Below, piece after piece: positions 24,179 through 35,979 of a stretch of 64,000 nt of DNA; position 1 is the stretch's first letter; each line of letters begins with the position of its first letter. This stretch comes from Montifringilla adamsi (lineage: Eukaryota; Chordata; Aves; Passeriformes; Passeridae). The translations under genes and the position numbers were made by a program. The stretch is from the NCBI GenBank assembly GCA_017590115.1, contig JAGGNK010000002.1, forward strand, positions 16,859,264 through 16,923,263, written 5' to 3'. The notes beneath the pieces were generated by a model that made no database searches, was not told the origin of the DNA, and worked only from the letters and a program-made list of their open reading frames with translations.

Positions 24179-27100
24179 TCCCCACTTTATTCCTTTAATT
24201 CTCTCTAGCCTCTGCTCCAGGCAGCCTCTCCAGGCATCACTGCCTCTAATTTTGAGTGCTCAGGTGTGGGCACTGGCAAGAGCACCCCAACACAGTCTAA
24301 CAGCTAAAACACCACTGAGGGCTGTAGGAACATGGAACCTGAGACAGATAAGGACATGATTGAGCAAGATCACTCTCTCCAGGTTTTCAGCAGAGGTTCT
24401 GCACAGTAAACCCATGGCACAGTGCCTTTTCCTGATGGACTAAACCTACTGAGATTGTGCTTGTGCCTGAATCAGACAGGGGAACACAGCCCTGGCTGGG
24501 TCAGGTTGTGTTTAATTAAGGTGAATGTGCATAGCCTGACTCAGTGCCTGCTTCTTACATATCAAGAAATACACCTGAACTTTTAATTAAAATATTATCT
24601 TGTCTTTCTTATGATTTACCTTCTCTACAGTTTCTTAGATAAGCTTTTGAGTTGGGCTGTGGTCAGGTATGTGCTTTAGATGCTTCTGCAAATACAAATA
24701 TGATGAAATGGACCCAAACTTCAAAACAATTATTCTTTCTGTTATCTGGACATATATTTGAAATTGCAAAAACTTCTGCTTTTACCCTGTGGAGCTGAAG
24801 AATGTGGATGAACGTTGCCACTTGAAAAGGAAAGGATCCCTTGCAGGGTAGGATGTGTAAATCAGTGCTGGAGATCCCTGTGTTCATTAAAGGTAGTGAA
24901 CATCCCAAACATGCAGCCCTGTCAACTGCAATGGTAATGAGTTGGGAGAGCTGAGTTTTCCATAGATCTGGATGTATTATTGTGAAAACAGCTTTAATGA
25001 CTTCCTGACAAAATTTACAATGAAAACATCGTTCAGCTAATTAGTTTTGCTTATATTCCTTTGACAAGAGGGCTATGGCATGTGCTTGTAATTCCCTTTG
25101 GAGTACAGTGTTAGATTTTAATATGTACACTTTATTTTCCAACATTTAGTTTATAAAAAAAGAACAAGCTTTCTGCTTTAGTCCCTGCTCTCTGCTATCA
25201 ACTGTATTAAACAGACATGCAACAAATAGTTTCTTAGAAAATGGTAATATTTTCCCCAGAAAATATGCAGCTGTTGCCTGGATATTTTTCTTTATTGTCT
25301 GCACCCTTCCTCCTTTAGGTTAATCACCTTTCCATTTAAATAAAATATGTTTTCCTGTAAGATCATACATCTTGTCTTTTGTACAGAGGAATAGCTAGAC
25401 AAGAAAGAAGAGGAGGAAATGCTTATTCTTTCTTGTGTATTGATTTAGAAATGTAAGACTATAATGGAAATAATAATATAACTTTATCCAAAGCTGTAGT
25501 GCAATTTCATAGCCATGAGGGACCAGATTAAGAGTAATTTTCTTCAAGAACAACCTCTCCATTCTTTACAGGAGATGCAATGTTCTGTTCCTGTACTGAG
25601 GTTGGAGAACAGCACCTAAACTTGAGTGGAAGACTTCATACTTTTTAAGCTGCTTTCCTCTTAGACATATTTTCACCCTTCTTCTCCTTCTGTGAGAATA
25701 GAGAAAGCAGAAAAGTTCCCAGACACTAAATGCAAGTTTACTAGGGGGAAAAAAAGTCTTTGGTTGAAGTGCTCTGTCCTCTAAAAGTAGAACTTAGGCT
25801 GTGAAGTCAAACAAAAAGTCTAAGCTCCTAGGAGATTTATGCCCTTGCTATATTATTCAGTCAATATCTTCAGTTATTTGGAAACATTTGGTGATTCTCT
25901 AATAATATTAGAAGTATGTTAATATTTCATTGTTTTTTTTCCTTATGTTTCCTGCTAATCACTTATAGAAATGACCATTAAAAATTCAAGGACTGGAACA
26001 GCTCCACTTGTTTTGGTACAGAGTTGTATCCTCTAGATCTTGTTGCTGTACTTGAAAACATAGTTAATGGCAAAGCTGGAAAAAAAAAAACCAAAACACC
26101 AAAAAACCCTAATTTTCAATTCCTATTTTGATGCATTTTTTAAAATTCATTATAATTTATTTATGATTGCATATTATCAGTATTGCAGAAGCATTGAGAA
26201 GCTTTGAATAAGTGTTTAATTATATCAGACACTATAGACATGCAAAGCAAGCAAGAGAAAGGCCATCCTCCAGCTAACTTATAATCTTAGGAGATAAAGA
26301 CATGGTGGGAGAAAGGAAGCAGCTTTGTCATCACTTTGCAGATCAGGCTCCAGCACTGCCTGAGCCTTCTCTCTTTTGCTGTCCCCCCTCACTTCCATTC
26401 TCTGTCGTTTGAAATCTCTTGAACACACGCAGGAACAGCTTAATACAACAGCACAATTTCTTCTGTGTGCCAGAATTGGCCGGGCTGCCTCAGCTGAGGC
26501 ACGTTGGAGAATACATCCAAGGCTGAGCACATTTTTCAGCCCAGTGGAGCCATCGGTCATTTTGCCAAGTCAAATCGTTGGTGATTGAGGGCACTTTCCA
26601 GCACCTTGACTGTGGGAGTGGTCCTGCCTCCAAAATGAGCAATGCAGAGTGTAATGAAATCTCTTTTCCTATTGCCATTTTTCACAGTTCTCTGCTGAGT
26701 TTGTTGTTTGATAAATTGCACGGGATTATAAAACCCTGTGTGTAAAATGCTTATGGGACACTGCTTTATCCTCTGGGCATGTGTGGGAGTGTGTCTCAAG
26801 CAAATCTCTTTTATGCCCCATTCCATTCTTAGTGTAATATGTGGTGTAAAACTTCATCATTCAGATTTCTTGGTGCTGATCCTTCAGTAGGAACATCTAA
26901 AAATATCCCATGGCTCTCTCTGAACAGCAAGGTGTAACACAACTGAAGATGCTTGGGCTTTATCCAAGACATTAAGACAGAGTATACAGAAGGAGTGATT
27001 TAAGAAATAATATCTGCTGGAATAGAAGAGAAAAATTATTTGTGTCAGTAATTTGGAAAGATATCTCATTCAATATCATTCATGGGGGAGGTGTATATAG

Positions 27101-27317
27101 AACATTTTCTTCTCTTTCTGGGATATTTTATTCCTAACAGCATGTTACTGAATATAATTTCTTTAGAAAAGAATATTTTAACTTTGTGCAGACAGTAGAT
27201 TTCTTGCCATAATTTAATAGGGGACTGTATAATTGCAACTACAGATTTGTTGTTATTGTTTTTTCCTTAAAACCTGAAAGGCAATTTACTTTTCCTTTTA
27301 GTACAAACAAACACATC

Positions 27318-27385
27318 CTAATTATAGTAATCAGTTCACATGCCATAATCGCATTAGCTCTGGTAATTATTATTTGCATCACCTG
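27318..27385. promoter_or_regulatory. Candidate enhancer motif cluster (homeobox, POU, E-box)
   Basis: Within about 70 bases are TAATTA at about 27319 and 27364, the canonical POU octamer ATTTGCAT at 27372-27379, and an E-box CACCTG at 27380-27385 that abuts the octamer with no spacer. The surrounding 27290-27560 has balanced composition and no repeats. This resembles conserved noncoding elements near vertebrate developmental genes, but no alignment was available, so the call rests on motifs alone. Confidence 0.35.
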
Positions 27386-29863
27386 GACCTCTACTGGGCT
27401 TGAGAGACAAAATCAATAATTCTCAAGCAGGCAGAAGGGTGAGGCTGATTATGCGTTCAAGTGATCAGAGACCAGATTGCATGTGATTAAATGAACTGGT
27501 GAGAGATTTTATAATTAATGTTCTTTGTTAACAGACAAAAAGCTAAACAAATGCATATGCTTTACCCTGGCTGAGAAATGGCCATTTTTTTCCCTCCAGA
27601 ATGCTAGAACAGGAATGTGTTTGCAGCTCTGCTGATTGCTCATCTAACCAGCAGAGAGGAGCAGAAGTGAAACATTACTGCCTTGCACTCTTAGTGTTTA
27701 ATGCTTCAAGATAAAATCTTCCATGGGTGATGACAATTCAGATTAGAGGACAAGAGTTGGAGCATTCCTGCAAACCAAGTGCATAGCAAAATAAATGTTA
27801 GCATTTATTTGTCAAGAAAACTCCTTTTGATGTAGGTAAGATGTCGGTTCTATGCAGTGGCAACATCTTAAAATAGTATAAAATGGATTAATTTTCAAAT
27901 GAAGTTATGTGAGCAAATGTGAGCTTCCCATCCAGGATTTACAGTATCCCTAAACTGAATCTGACTGATGAGTTAGGGAGACCTGAAGCCCAAAGACCTA
28001 AAGAACCCTGAAAGTATTTTCCAATATATTTGTTTCCAATAGGTCCAGAAAACATTAACTTAAAATGTAAATATAATTAATAAAGCTCCGTGTTCAGATC
28101 CCAGTTATGAAAGAAGGTCATTCTGTGATATTCTCCTTTGACCACTCAGTAGAGAAATCCAGCTTCCTTTTAAATCATTCCCTATTGGAAAAACTTTGGA
28201 AGATGCTATTTAGCCTAATCAAGCTAAAATATAAAGTACTCTGAGAAAGCTATTCTTATTCTGAATTTTATAGAGCAGATTGCTGAGAATTGTCTTGAGT
28301 TTCCACATTTTTACCTGTAAGTAACATTTTTTTCCAGGAGACTTTGATGAATCTCAAAAATAACCTTGGTCTGAGTGGTGAGGCATTCCTGGCCAGCCAG
28401 CAGCTGGATGGGGAAGGGCCACCTCTGCTGCTGGGACAAACAAGCACACGGGGACTGAGCTGCCATCTCTCAAGTTTGTTACCCCTTTGCCCCTCTTCCC
28501 CCCTTCCCTTTGGATTTTATACCTTTCTGTATCAGTGCTTTTCCCCTTCTACCCTTGAGTCTGCAGTGATTACCATCTCACTCTGCTTTTCTCTTCTTTT
28601 CTCAACTCCAGCTTCTTTTATCCTACTTTCTTCCTAAAAACTCCTCAATTTCCTCAGAAACCTGAGCCAAGGTCACCTGGCCAGGCTCCATCCAAGCTAA
28701 GCCTGGGATCCCAAGCAGCTGAACCCCTGGGCTGAGAGCTACATCTCCAGGATAACTGAAGGGAAACTGGTTTAGGAAATGCATTTCCTGGGTGGATCAG
28801 CCTGGATTTGTTATTGGCACTTGAGTGAATATTTAAACCTTTCCTTCAGCTTTACAAAATAGTCATAGAAGTGGCATAATCTTGAGGTTTTCTTAAATAG
28901 AGGTATTAGTTATAGAGTTTGAGGAATACTTAAAGTTTGAAATTTGAAGTTATCTTTCCAACAGACAGATCTGTAATACCCTAAATAAGTCTTCTTGCAT
29001 CAAACAGCATTAAAGCTTAGTAGAGGATTTCTTGTGGAAAATTTTCCAAAAGGCTCAATTTTCCAGGGAACTATATTGCAGCAGTATAGCTCTGAAACTG
29101 AGGTATATCACACAATGTAACAGGCAAACACCCTGCATTTGAGTACCTCTCAATGGATGGACTTAAATTTTGTGTAAACTCAGATATTAGATGCTAGAAG
29201 ATCTTTGGGAGATTTTGATGCTTTGAGTGGCTAATGAAAATAAAAACTCAGTTCCTGTCTATTGTCATTCTCCCTACTCAGAGAAATGTTAACTATTAAA
29301 TACTTGCAGGTAAGATCTAAAAACTTTTGTAAATCAGTAGGGATTGACTTCCTTCTAAATTCCTCTGCATTGTGCAAAGTTGGCTGAATTGATTTTAAAG
29401 AAGATTGGGGTTTTCTTATAGTCTTATTTAGTGAGTCTTTTTTTACAAGTGATTTCACTGGTCAGCAACTGCAGAAAGCTGAGGGGAAGGACTGAGCCCT
29501 GAGCAGGAATCACTTCAGTGTTTCTGTTCAAAAGTTTGTTCCCCTCCCCTCCTTTCCTCTCCTCATCACTGTCATTTCATATCCTTGTGAATCAACAGCT
29601 TAACTACTGTGGTTTATCCCTCACAATGTAAAACAATCACTGATTTTTGACTTTCATTAATACATTTCATTGCAGTTTTCAGCCATTCAGTGACTATTAT
29701 ATGAATCCCTGCAGTAGGGATCTTCTATGGAACTTACAGGTTTAACCATCTCCAGTAGTAAATCAGAGTCCAATAATTCTTCAAACTGGCTCTGTTTGCC
29801 ATGGAGGGAGTTCAAATCTCTTTCCTGAGCATCACCTGGCTAGTCCTGAATGAGAAATGATGA

Positions 29864-29880
29864 CCTGGTCCTTGACCAGG
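29864..29880. repeat. Perfect 7-bp hairpin
   Basis: CCTGGTC and GACCAGG flank a 3-base loop (CTT). The stem is GC-rich but short, with no T run after it, so no RNA function is inferred. Confidence 0.7.
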
Positions 29881-31116
29881 ACAAAATGACAGCCAGTCGA
29901 GTCTCCCATGAATCATGGCAGGAGAGAAATGCAATCAAATGTAGACACTTTTTTATGCAAGTATCTTCTTGCTTCTATTATTATAAATGGTTAGAGTCCA
30001 TGTAAGTGCTAAAGCATTAGCTCCTCATTTTCACTGTGGAATTACGCTCGGCGTTCTCTGCTTATCTGAAAGTGATAGTTCTTCCTTTCCATTTGATCTA
30101 TTTTTTTCCCCCTCCAGCATAATGAAGAATGATGATACTTTTAGATGTTGACATTTTAGAAAGCTGAGATGGTCTGTAGTAGACTACAAATGATGAAAGC
30201 TTAATGAAAGTTATTTTCTCATAATAGCCCTAAATTGGCTATTTTCGTAGAATGGAGTGGGTCTGCTGGATTGAGCTTGAACTTTTTACCCCTCTGTGAT
30301 CCTGTGGTTACCAAAAGTAATGTGGAATGGCTTTAACTGTTTAGCTTTTTTAAATCCAGAGTTAAGAGAACAGATGCAGATGTAATTTTTACATTTCTCC
30401 TGGATGTGGGATTCTGTAACTGTGAAGGGCTGAAGGATTGTTGTTTCCTGATGTCCTCCATCCCAAGCCTGGCTCTCAAACCCAGACACTGTGCTGCAGG
30501 AATAGTAAAGATCCTAACAGAAAACAATAGAAAATGGGGGTGTTAAACTTCTGTACTAGGATAAACTTCTTGTACTATGTAAACTGTGAGCCAAAAAATG
30601 AAAACTTTAAGTAAATCAGCCTGTAATCATTTCATACGTGTAGAGCAGATCTCCTAAACTCATTTCTCTCCAGAGAGTTAGAATGGTTGTTCCAGATACA
30701 TAATACAGTGAGAATTTCCCCAGATTTCCTCTTAAAAACAGTAATATCTAAACCCTTGTTTTCAATACCTAGAATTATTGGTAATTTTGTTATCCTGATT
30801 GATGAAGACCCTCTCAGGGTGCAGTCATTTCTCTTATTCATCTTCCAGTGGGTCAAAGATCCAAGATAATAAACCTAAGATATGTAAATACAGTTCTAGG
30901 AAGAAGCTATGGTTGTTTTTCTGTCCTCAAATGTAATTTTTTAGGTACCAGTCTCTCTTAGCTATTATAGTAACAGTTTTTCTGGACATATGTGTTTATA
31001 AGAAAGGTTGAGTTTAATTTTTGGAGTTGTCTCAAGCTAAAGACAGGTTTGCAATATTTCAACAGTATTAAAATGCCATCAGCATCCTGGGCAAACACAT
31101 TATCAGAAATACAAAT

Positions 31117-31299
31117 TGTTTGAGATAGAATGCGATTCTATCAATTTATGAATCATAATAAATGGTTTGAGATAGAATGTGATTCTATCAATTTATGAAT
31201 CATAATAAATGGTTTGAGATAGAATGTGATTCTATCAATTTATGAATCATAATAAATGGTTTCAGATAGAATGTGATTTTATCAATTTTTTAAGCATAA
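31117..31299 (+). repeat. 47-bp minisatellite, 3.9 copies, with internal dyads
   Basis: Three full 47-bp units occupy 31117-31163, 31164-31210 and 31211-31257, followed by a partial fourth to about 31299. Units 2 and 3 are identical; unit 1 differs at two bases; unit 4 is more diverged. Each unit contains a perfect 8-bp inverted repeat, GATAGAAT and ATTCTATC around a 3-base centre (GCG in unit 1, GTG in units 2 and 3). Each also has a second short palindrome, TTATGAATCATAA. The strong sequence identity of the central copies implies recent duplication or homogenisation, so the array may vary in copy number. Confidence 0.95.
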
Positions 31300-32641
31300 G
31301 CCTCTATTTATAGGTGATTGATAGAATTAATGTGGAAAAATCCACTTTGGTAAATCTTCATTTTATAAGCCTGAAGTTCCCAGTAAACTGTTTGTTCACC
31401 CTACCAATTTAATCAAAATATGTTGTTGAACTTCCTAAGGATATGTTCTAGTTGCTTGGCAATGGATTGTGGAACAATTTGTTTAAAGTTCAATGAACAC
31501 AGAACTAGAGTAATTTATTCAAATCCACCACTTATTAAACCAGGATTTGACTTTTTTTTTTTTTTATTTTTTTTTCCTGACTAATAAAATGGACTTGAAA
31601 AGAATTAGCTAAACCTCTGTGGAATTGTTACAAAATCATTCTGATGACTATGTTGTCTATTAGTTTTTACTGCCAGTAAGGAAGGCAAATGGAGATGAAT
31701 ACATTCCCCATTGTTTTGTGGATTGTCAGAAAGGGATTTATTTTTCAACAGTTTATTGTCTCGACATCATCCTCCTTTCAAGATAAGTAACATGGAGATA
31801 ATATACCTGCATTTTTATTAGGCATCTGAAGTGTCTGAATATTTCACAAGAAAGGGTATTTTCCTTCTCTGTCACCAATAAAACACGGAGACTGCAGGTG
31901 CTGAACTGGGATGTTTTTCTGGTGGGCATGAATAATTTAAAGGCTTGATTTTAAACCATTGCAACAATAAATACATTTTATTTTAAATATCAGTTCTGGC
32001 CCAATTTTCCTTATGTGTGTATTTCTGGTCAGAGAGCTGCTGCTCCTTTAATCTAACATAGAAAGACAAATACAACATGAGATATTCTTGAAATGTCAGG
32101 CTCACCTGCAGTCACTGGATTTTAGCGTGGAACTCTGAGCTTTTGATCAGAACCATAAAACATCTTTTATTATGAATTAGGACCTGAAAGAAGGAAACAT
32201 GAGACTGGTAGAGTTGTGCTGTTGTTGTAACATTATCCTCACTACCTGTAAATCCTCTTTAGATCAGGCCACCAGAGTCCTGTGTCCTCTAGGAGAAAAC
32301 AAAGCAAGAGAGACCCAGGAGCCTTCAGACTTGGTATAAAACAAGCTGTAACTGAGGAAAAAAGAAATGCATTTCCTTGTCTCCCCAGTGAGAGAATATC
32401 AAATATTTATCTAAGCATCATTCAGGTCCATGGGATCTACAGCTGTCTGCAACCCCAAAGGCAATTAAGCTGATTTTTTCCTGCCCATGCTCCTTCCTGC
32501 AGGGCTCTCAGACATGGGCAGGGTGCAGGCTGCAGCTGAGATGACACGAGCTGGCAGTGGCTGCTCTCAGCTCCCTGCCAGCTGCCTCCCAGGCAGTGGC
32601 TCTGGCTCAGGCATGGTCAGGCAAGGCCTTTTATCCCCCCC

Positions 32642-32706
32642 CAGCAGCAGCAGCAAGGCCATTTATCCCCCTCCATCATCATCATCATCAGCAGCAGCAG
32701 CTGCAG
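32642..32706 (+). repeat. CAG/CAT trinucleotide patch
   Basis: CAG repeats at 32642-32654 are followed by five CAT and four CAG units at 32674-32706. In one frame (32557-32775) this would encode His5-Gln4 and in another Ser/Ala runs. No conserved protein is recognisable around it, so I treat it as a simple repeat in a GC-richer patch. Confidence 0.9.
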
Positions 32707-32808
32707 TATTCCTGTCCTGCGCTCCCCCAGCTTTGGCTCCATCCCGGGGTAAAGGCACAAACAGCTGCAAACTGATGGTGGGGTGGCTCTCATGAGTTCA
32801 GGACATAG

Positions 32809-32850
32809 CCAAGACAAAGATTTGAGGCACCAAGACAAAGATTTGAGGCA
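32809..32850 (+). repeat. Perfect 21-bp tandem duplication
   Basis: CCAAGACAAAGATTTGAGG plus CA occurs twice without mismatch at 32809-32829 and 32830-32850, and five further bases begin a third copy. It lies just after the GC-rich trinucleotide patch. Confidence 0.95.
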
Positions 32851-33794
32851 CCAAGCCCTGCTTGCTAAGGGTTTTGACATGTTCAGTCAGGATTTTGAAA
32901 ATCTTTGAGTTAGCATCCTAAATAGGAATCACAGGACAGGGCTGTGTCTCTGAGAAAGGAAGGATAAATTCCTGACACTCCTTTGAAGACTAAATGTGAA
33001 AATACTTACAGAGAATTTCAGGATAAGATGGCAAGTTAATGAATTCCAAACATTGCCTCTTTCCAAGTGGATTTTCACTGGAAAACTTGACAAATACTTG
33101 TAATTTGTGTTGTAGATAGCCATGAAGAAAAGTGATGAGAATGAGCTAAAGGAATCAAAGCAGAAGGCAAGGAATGGATTTCAGAGACTGAAGAGGGGGA
33201 TGCCTTATGTAAAACTGCCTCTGATGACTTCACAAGAATCATCTTCCTAAGGGAATTGTAGGATTTTCCTGTGTGTATGCATGGGTGTCTGAAAGAGATT
33301 TTAAATAGCCTGAAAAAGACTTTCTTGATTGTCTATTAAACACTCTTTGGGTCTTTCCAGCAGCACACCTTGTTTCCAATGCCACAAAATGTTATTAATT
33401 TTTCCTTCTCTTTGGACTCTCTGCTACGTTATCACACCCAACACAGGAATAAAGTCTTCAGTTCCGAGTTAATTAGCATTCCATGACCAAAGCCTCACGT
33501 GGTGTAAAATTCACTCTGCCTGATTGCATACCTGTCCAGAGGATCCTCAGCATAACAAATCCTTTTCTTTTAGTGAGGAGTGTTTCAAGGAAAAAAAAAA
33601 TACAGAGTGGTACACAGTAGCCACCGTTTCTTGAGTAAAATTCTTTACATCTTAAATATTTGGTGTCTTGGTTAATTGAGTGCTTAATCTCTTAATTATA
33701 AGCCACCATTTAACTCAGTGTTTGACTTCACCCCACTTGTTATAAATAAGAAGACCTCTTAAGAAAATGAGCTGAGTGGATTTAGAGTTTATAA

Positions 33795-34109
33795 TGGAAT
33801 TTTTGAGGTTGGAAAAGCCCTCTAGGATCAGTGAGCACAACCACTGACCCAGCACCGCTGTGCTCACCCCTAAACCTCATCTCCAAGTGCCACATCCACC
33901 CGTTTTTGAAATGCTTCCAGGGGTGGGGACTCCCCCACTTCCCTGGGTATCCTGTTCCAATGTTTGATCACCCTTCCAGTAAAGAATCTTCCTAAAATCC
34001 AGTCTAAACATCCCCTGGCACAACATTTTCTCTCATTCTGTCACTTTTCACCCAAGATCTGAGACCAATCCCCCCTCACTACAACCCCAGGTTTTTGTAG
34101 AGTTTCAGT
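33795..34109 (-). mobile_element. CR1 LINE, 3' fragment of a second subtype
   Basis: The plus strand again shows the reverse complement of a CR1 3' end. It has GAGGTTGGAAAAGCCCTCTA near the start, then CCACATCCACC, CACTTCCCTGGG and CTGTTCCAATG, then the block around CCCCTGGCACAAC, and ends near GTTTTTGTAGAG. The order and spacing match the CR1 consensus over about 315 bp. Its wording differs from the copy at 18 kb, so it belongs to another CR1 subfamily. It is more diverged, and the terminal octamer repeat has decayed to TGGAAT-like sequence. It is 5'-truncated and non-functional. Confidence 0.93.
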
Positions 34110-34750
34110 TCTTCTTTCTTCTTTTTCTTTTATTATCCAGTCTTAAAATCCACAGAAATGAACAACATTTGGGGAAAATGAACTAAACCAAACTATTAAT
34201 AAACTTTCTCTTAAATTTCTACGCTTATTTTTCAGTTGGTGCACATGCTTGCCAAGATAATGGACTCCCAGCATTAAAAGCTTTCATGCCTTAACAAAGG
34301 GATTCAGAAAAGTTGCATTATCTAGAAATGGAAAGTTAAAAGCCACAGTGAAAATGGCAGGGCCTTACCATGGTTATCAGGGGTGAGAGGAGACATCAGG
34401 AATGTCAATGATTCCAGAAGCAGCCAGAACCTGCAGAGTGTGTGTCCTACCCCTCTTTTGAGCAGGAGTTACAGGAGGTTGGACATGTATAAAGAAATGT
34501 GATTTTCTAAATAATATGATTTTATCAGATTTTAGCACTAAACTAGTGTTTAGTGAGCAGTGTGAGAGAACCTGCTGTTTGCAAAGCTCTTGAAAGTCAC
34601 TGCAGTAATCCCCCCAGCTTCATTAAATTATTTCATGGGAAAAGGGAGGAAAAAAGGAAAGAAAAAAGATACTCAATATACTTTGATTTACAGAGGATTT
34701 TTTTGTTTGTGGGGGGGTGGGTATTTTTTTCCCCTTTCTCTTTTTAGTTC

Positions 34751-34767
34751 TTTTTTTTTTTTTTTTT
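34751..34767 (+). repeat. T17 tract in a T-rich region
   Basis: Part of a wider pyrimidine-rich zone (34699-34767) that directly follows a purine-rich zone with AGGAAAAAAGG motifs (34636-34670). Confidence 0.93.
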
Positions 34768-35802
34768 AAGAGTGGAATAAATGAAAGAGTTCTTTACTTT
34801 CATTTGCATTCATATAACTAGCTGCTAATCCTTCCCTCATTCTATTCACTTTGTTTCCATCATAGCTTGGCACATTCACTAGCACTTATAATGTAATTAT
34901 ATAGTGAAAACTTCCTGGAAAGGAATAATGGAAAGGAATTTTATGTACTTGCCCTGTAAACGTTCTGCTGTAGCTGTGGGGACCTCCACTGAGCACTGAT
35001 CAAACCCAAGCACAACAAAACACATCTCTGTCCTAAAGTTCACAGTAACCAGGTCTAGGTGATGTTGTCGTTCTCAGATTATTCAGATAATTGGGGAAAA
35101 ATATTAACCACCAGATCTACAAATCCTTTGGACTGAAAGCAAAACCAAAAAGGTGAGGAATTTCTGTGATTTTTTTAATAGGCTTAATTGAGTTCTGGGT
35201 GCTACAAATTCATGTTTTCTTGGGGTGAAGGGAGAAACCCTTTGGAGGAGATGTTATTTCTTTTTTCTAATGGGTTGCTAAGTGAAGCTATTGTACTGGA
35301 GGGACTGGAAATAGATCTTTTTGCTATTTATCATACAGTTCTGTTAGTTCTCAAGGTGACCTTGGCTGGGTCTGTTCCAAGGACATCCATCAAATATTCA
35401 TGATTGAGGAGGTTATTCAAATGGACAGTTCTTATTGGGTGATTGCATTCAATTGATAACAATCAAAACGTAGTTCTAGCTCAAGAAAAAGTTTAATTTA
35501 TTATAACAAATGAAAATTAACGCTCATAGGTCCATTGATACCAAGTGGATATAACACAACTCAGTTCTTGTGTGTAACTTATGGTCACAAACTCCTGTAG
35601 TTGTACCCTTAAGGTAGAAAATTATCTGATGCTTTTTTCTTCCTCTTTAAACTGCTCTCCCCTCTATAGTGTGTATAAACCTCTTCTTCTGCCAAGATTT
35701 CCATATCCTTGAGGTGAAAGAACCTTCCCCATTGTGTTTATATTTAGAGCATAATAGGAATAACTATTTCTTAAGCTTAATGGAAAAAGTGTGCCAATTA
35801 AA

Positions 35803-35979
35803 AAGCTGATTTCACTTTCCACAGCAATGAGAACGTGGATCAGTTCCTTTAAAAAATATTTATGTTATTTAAAGATATTTAAATAACAGTATGGAGTATT
35901 TAAAGAGATTTTACTTTCCATATCAATGAGAACAGGGGTAGGTTTCCTTCAAAGAATGGTACAGAGTATTTAAAGAGCT
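35803..35979 (+). repeat. Diverged tandem duplication, about 100 bp
   Basis: Two segments share, in order, a CACTTTCCA/TACTTTCCA block, CAATGAGAAC, a TTCCTT block and GAGTATTTAAAGAG. They are 35803-35905 and 35906-35979. The first copy holds about 28 extra AT-rich bases, itself with a TATTTAAA-type palindromic stretch around 35855-35890. Divergence is much greater than in the other duplications of the window, so this is an old event. Confidence 0.75.

Larger units (their letters stand above)
23807..24239 (+). mobile_element. Solo LTR of an avian endogenous retrovirus
   Basis: This 433-bp element has perfect 8-bp terminal inverted repeats, TGATGCCT at 23807-23814 and AGGCATCA at 24232-24239, giving the TG...CA ends of a retroviral LTR. 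Inside, in the right order, are a TATA box (24084-24090), a polyadenylation signal (24173-24178) and a T/C-rich tail just after it, which fits U3-R-U5 on the plus strand. The segment from about 24040 to 24239 resembles LTRs I know from bird genomes, of the ERVL/ERVK kind; the exact family is not assigned. The flanks CTGCTC (before) and CTGCCT (after) share four of six positions and may be a decayed target-site duplication. No gag, pol or env and no second LTR are seen nearby, so it is a solo LTR left by recombination between two LTRs. Open frames running across it (23701-24096 and 23841-24359) are incidental. Confidence 0.85.
24240..31116. other. Noncoding DNA, no gene seen
   Basis: Frames are all under about 100 codons. 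The sequence between 27290 and 27560 is the best candidate here for conserved noncoding function, by motif content. Pyrimidine-rich sequence around 28480-28630 is low in purines but not a pure tract. Confidence 0.7.
31300..33794. other. Noncoding DNA with a GC-richer patch
   Basis: From about 32480 to 32790 the sequence is GC-richer with trinucleotide repeats and several overlapping open frames (32487-32795 and 32557-32775 plus, 32617-32880 minus). Their predicted products are runs of Ser, Ala, Pro, His or Gln and match no family I know. The remainder is AT-rich. Confidence 0.6.

Noticed and set aside
23841..24359. 172-codon plus-strand open frame
   Set aside because: Most of it lies across the solo LTR, including its TATA box and AATAAA. 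It translates regulatory DNA and shows no protein domain.
32557..32775. Frame with a His5-Gln4 run, suggestive of a polyglutamine protein
   Set aside because: The run is explained by the CAT/CAG simple repeat; flanking residues match no family and other frames are equally open.
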